Part shown: piece by piece, positions 9,601 through 10,828 of the stretch
How the letters are laid out: each line of letters starts with the position of its first letter
Position numbering within the stretch: position 1 is the first letter of the stretch
DNA from: Phoronis ovalis
Lineage: Eukaryota > Phoronida > Phoronidae
Direction of reading: 5' to 3'
Length of the DNA: 10,828 nt
NCBI GenBank assembly: GCA_028565635.1
Contig: JAOXYB010059502.1
Coordinates: forward strand, 1-10,828
Translations under genes and position numbers: made by a program
The notes under the pieces: model-generated
Seen by the model: the letters and a program-made list of their open reading frames with translations, nothing else
Database searches by the model: none
Told to the model about the DNA's origin: nothing

Positions 9601-10516
9601 AATGATGTTAAAGGAATTTAATGCATTATTACAACATACACCAGAGCCTATCAGTAGTGTCAGACTTCTGCAGTTAATGGCAATCAACATGTTTACAATA
9701 TGTAATACAGAACTGAAAGGTACTTATTATTTGTAAAATATTCACAATAAGACAATTTGTAACTTGTTTTATATTATGTGTTTCTGTCTTGTTCTCAGAT
9801 ACTGTTTTTTGTTCTTCTATTTATAAAATATCCGTCTGGTAAACATCTACTATCAAGTCATTATATCATCAAAATAAACATGGTGCAATGATTTATGGCT
9901 AATACTGCTGGGAATACTAGAAGTACAGTTAAACATGTTTATCTTTAGAAAAATCTCCTGAGGAGAACTGTCGATCTCTGCTGCAAGAATGTGCCTTGCA
10001 GGTTGGTTTTGATATGGTAGGAATTTTGACACATCGTTGTACACAACTCTTACAAGCTCATATGAAAACGGAAGACTATCCCCGTCAAATATGCTGTGAT
10101 GAACTTCATTTAATAATCCCTGCCATAAAACTGTGGGCTGATTGGATGACGTGCCATTTGGACATGTGGAATCCACCTCCTTCTGCAGTAGATCCAGAAC
10201 TAGGGTAAGGAAGAACTAGGGTAAGGAAGAACTAGGGTAAGGAACAGCACAGTGCCTTGTTGATTATGAGATTATTAAACAGTGCATTGGAATGATTAAT
10301 GCATCAAAATGAGTCTTGGAGCAATTTTAAGTAAATTTCACAAAAATTTAGTTTCAAATGTATTGCTTATACACCAGAATTGTTATGTTTACTTGGGATG
10401 TAATGAACTACATTACAGGCCTCAGATTGATACCTGGGTATGGTTGGCAGATATGCTGAATATTTTAAATAGCATTGGTATTTCACATGTGACACTTAAT
10501 GATGAAGTCACAGAAG
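3545..10516 (+). CDS. Smg6: SMG6/EST1A, NMD endonuclease (5' part, eleven exons)
   Basis: SMG6 cuts mRNAs with premature stops near the stop codon, guided by UPF1 and the exon junction complex; it was first named EST1A for a telomere link. Coding exons are 3545-3656, 4236-6297, 6665-6799, 6923-7112, 7633-7850, 8205-8394, 8834-9016, 9187-9248, 9574-9719, 9949-10204 and 10419-10516. Phases agree at every junction. They give about 1,217 residues against 1,419 in human SMG6, so only the C-terminal part is missing, including the PIN nuclease. The start (MAAEEKVVRITYEDL) aligns with the human start (MAEGLERVRISASEL). Strong family blocks are QIYQPG, DPNNP, DIARYKEQ, APKNGRPYNQLAILAVYTRR, YYYMRSLAAS, LNKRF, METFP and WNPPP. 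An in-frame ATG at 3422 would add 41 residues, but the homology favours 3545. The exon 6 end is uncertain (8394, 8403 or 8430). Confidence 0.95.
3657..4235 (+). other. Smg6 intron 1
   Basis: The donor is GTAAGT and the acceptor is a pyrimidine tract ending TTTCAG at 4235. It is the longest complete intron of the gene and is AT-rich. Several TAATTA cores occur near 3810-3900, for example ACTAATTAA twice. These resemble homeodomain sites but are expected often in such DNA. I see no coding or RNA gene signal. Confidence 0.8.
4236..6297 (+). CDS. Smg6: Smg6 exon 2 (long disordered N-terminal region)
   Basis: This single exon of 2,062 bases encodes about residues 38-725, more than half of the visible protein. 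It is rich in Lys, Glu, Ser, Asp and Asn and looks disordered. It holds EJC-binding motifs at residues 51-61 and 224-234, and a degenerate one at 257-267. Near the end come an Arg/Gly block (RGRGGGLIHLP, 569-579), a DPNNP motif (631-635) that is also present in human SMG6 (WDPNNP), and a Tyr/Gln-rich tail at 664-725 with about 15 Tyr in 62 residues. Human SMG6 has a similar Tyr/Pro-rich stretch here. Reading past the donor (AG|GTAATA) meets TAA at once. Other open frames inside, such as 5640-5945 in another + frame and 4396-4764 on the minus strand, are shadows. Confidence 0.93.
4274..4306 (+). other. EJC-binding motif 1
   Basis: Residues 51-61 read KRPAMQIYQPG. This matches the EJC-binding motif of SMG6 (human KKPDLQIYQPG), which contacts eIF4A3-MAGOH-Y14 and lets SMG6 compete with UPF3 for the same surface. 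The Arg-Pro start, Tyr and final Pro-Gly are all present. It should recruit SMG6 to exon junction complexes. Wording and flanks also resemble the UPF3B version. Confidence 0.88.
4793..4825 (+). other. EJC-binding motif 2
   Basis: Residues 224-234 read KRPDKQMYVPG, with the Arg-Pro-Asp start, Tyr and Pro-Gly of the SMG6 motif. It lies 163 residues after the first. In human SMG6 the two motifs are about 95 residues apart. Val replaces Lys/Gln before the Pro, and Lys replaces Leu in the middle, so binding could be weaker than for motif 1. Confidence 0.75.
4892..4924 (+). other. Degenerate EJC-binding motif 3
   Basis: Residues 257-267 read KRLKVEVYVPR. Compared with motif 2 it keeps Lys-Arg, Tyr-Val-Pro and the following pattern (YVPRAKLQAEK beside YVPGVKIQPEK), but it has lost the first Pro and the final Gly. 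The likeness beyond the core suggests a local duplication of motif 2, 33 residues apart, now diverged. Whether it binds is unknown. Confidence 0.5.
6298..6664 (+). other. Smg6 intron 2
   Basis: The donor is GTAATA, just after an AG that splits an Arg codon. The acceptor TTTTTCAG ends at 6664, and the next base completes AGG. The inside is AT-rich with no recognisable feature. Confidence 0.85.
6665..9016 (+). CDS. Smg6: Smg6 exons 3-7 (14-3-3-like/TPR and EST1 domain)
   Basis: Exons 6665-6799, 6923-7112, 7633-7850, 8205-8394 and 8834-9016 encode about residues 725-1030. This is the helical EST1 domain shared by SMG5, SMG6 and SMG7, which adopts a 14-3-3-like TPR fold that binds phosphorylated peptides such as those of UPF1. 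Visible blocks are EQILWRMVFYQVIE (human DQILWKNAFYQVIE), FKFKLVDFLD, RTVKLAILSAHRSMICLGDIARY, and the best conserved stretch of the gene, from WYQKAQHLAPKNGRP through YYYMRSLAAS. Exon 7 begins with a Lys/Glu-rich helix and contains VEIWI, as in human LEIWI. The first helices (GTLDQILTEVEPLRNQLS) diverge from human. The exon 6 donor is ambiguous; the 8394 end gives the smoothest match to the family. Confidence 0.92.
7113..7632 (+). other. Smg6 intron 4
   Basis: The donor is GTAAAC after a Glu codon and the acceptor CTTTGCAG ends at 7632. The inside is AT-rich, with T runs near 7320 and 7390 and a C-rich stretch near 7470-7480. I see no gene. Confidence 0.85.
7851..8204 (+). other. Smg6 intron 5
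   Basis: The donor is GTAAGT and the acceptor TATTTGCAG ends at 8204. It splits the Asn codon of the conserved ARNWY segment. A six-base stem (GCACTC, 10-nt loop, GAGTGC) at 8041-8062 is the only structure I noticed. Confidence 0.85.
8395..8404 (+). other. Probable GC splice donor of Smg6 intron 6
   Basis: No canonical GT occurs where the family alignment needs the exon to end. Cutting after AAG at 8394 gives a donor of AAG|GCAATA and joins ARKK directly to AEYNKKK, which mirrors human KRKAEQMEKK. Two GT alternatives keep the same phase: 8404 (TTT|GTATTT), adding three residues, and 8431 (GGT|GTATGA), adding twelve (AIFVFLSSDNMG). Reading on meets TGA at 8434-8436. The GC site has good exonic bases but a weak +5 T, so the choice is not settled. 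Confidence 0.55.
8395..8833 (+). other. Smg6 intron 6
   Basis: The 5' boundary is uncertain, as noted for the donor. The 3' boundary is TTTGACAG at 8833, followed by GCT GAG. The inside is AT-rich with a more mixed stretch at about 8550-8690. I looked there for an alternative exon and found only short frames that stop early. Confidence 0.7.
9187..10516 (+). CDS. Smg6: Smg6 exons 8-11 (C-terminal part of the helical domain)
   Basis: Exons 9187-9248, 9574-9719, 9949-10204 and 10419-10516 encode about residues 1031-1217. They read LNKRFVLSFLQVHGKLYSKIG, then METFPEA, LLQHTPEPISSVRLLQLMAINMF, EENCRSLLQECALQ, HRCTQLL, IPAIKLWADWM and MWNPPPS, each with a clear human SMG6 counterpart (for example LNKRFILSFLHAHGKL and TWNPPPTSLD). 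Exon 8 is only 62 bases. Exon 11 ends at phase 1 with GTAAGT at 10517, and the next exon lies outside the window. The PIN nuclease domain with its catalytic Asp residues would follow about 60 residues later. Confidence 0.92.
9249..9573 (+). other. Smg6 intron 8
   Basis: The donor is GTATGG, splitting a Gly codon, and the acceptor TTTTCTTACAG ends at 9573. The inside is AT-rich and I see nothing else in it. Confidence 0.85.
10197..10244 (+). repeat. Three exact 16-bp tandem repeats across the exon 10 donor
   Basis: The unit GAACTAGGGTAAGGAA occurs three times without a mismatch, at 10197-10212, 10213-10228 and 10229-10244. The first copy holds the last codons of exon 10 and its splice donor (AGG|GTAAGG at 10205). 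The other copies repeat that donor at 10221 and 10237. Because 16 is not a multiple of three, and because TAA follows directly in frame at 10206-10208, the downstream donors would make a premature stop. Only the first donor gives GG+G, CCT, CAG into exon 11. Confidence 0.93.
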
Positions 10517-10828
10517 GTAAGTTTCTTCTAATAAATTTTGAGATTGCACCAAATGTTCATAGAAAATCATAAAAAGATCCTCATAACAATAAAATTATTG
10601 AACAACATATCTTATACTTGTAAAAAATTGAAATATGTCAACAAGATTTTTCACCTTGGTAGGTGACATATCTGTCTGAATAAATCCATCCGTTAGTATT
10701 CCGTACCTTCTCAACTAACGTATGGGCTTAACCATAGTCAATTTTTGCTGATTATCCTATCTATAGGATATACAGCATTGGTATCGTCTTTCACGTGATA
10801 ATTTTCAATATTGTTTATATTAAAGAAA
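10517..10828 (+). other. Smg6 intron 11 (5' part, runs past the window end)
   Basis: The donor is GTAAGT at 10517 and no acceptor with a matching SMG6 exon is visible before the window ends. The stretch holds three inverted repeats close together: TCACCT, 4-nt loop, AGGTGA at 10651-10666; CGTTAGT, 16-nt loop, ACTAACG at 10691-10720; and TATCCTAT, 2-nt loop, ATAGGATA at 10753-10770. Confidence 0.75.

Noticed and set aside
10197-10244. TAGGG-containing tandem repeat as telomere-like DNA
   Set aside because: The unit is 16 bases, occurs only three times, is not TTAGG or TTAGGG, and starts within coding sequence. It is a local duplication, despite the EST1A name of the gene.

Overview
The window is nuclear DNA from an animal. 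It is AT-rich and holds two intron-containing genes of conserved eukaryotic families, head to tail on the + strand. Exon joins follow GT-AG rules, with one probable GC-AG exception, and every join keeps the reading frame. Short to moderate introns (about 120-620 bases) and the protein sequences suggest an invertebrate, probably an arthropod. I cannot name the species from the sequence.

Positions 1-2511 hold the 3' part of a mitochondrial malate dehydrogenase gene (Mdh2). Five coding exons (274-383, 795-920, 1541-1717, 1953-2105, 2386-2511) encode about the last 230 residues. The NAD-binding first third lies upstream of the window. Positions 2512-3544 are the intergenic stretch, with the Mdh2 3' end and the presumed Smg6 promoter.

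Positions 3545-10516 hold the 5' part of an SMG6/EST1A gene, the endonuclease of nonsense-mediated mRNA decay (NMD). Eleven coding exons encode about 1,217 residues: a conserved N-terminal start, a long disordered region with exon-junction-complex-binding motifs (two good, one degenerate), a Tyr/Gln-rich stretch, and the 14-3-3-like/TPR and EST1 helical domain. The C-terminal PIN nuclease domain is not in the window. The two genes have unrelated jobs (TCA cycle and mRNA surveillance), and nothing here suggests co-regulation.

I found no RNA genes, CRISPR arrays, recognisable transposons or bacterial-style systems. The most notable signals are in Smg6: a 16-bp unit repeated three times exactly across the exon 10 splice donor, where the two extra donors would give a premature stop; a probable GC-AG intron after exon 6; and a third, decayed EJC-binding motif that looks like a copy of the second. 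I see no convincing new biological system.
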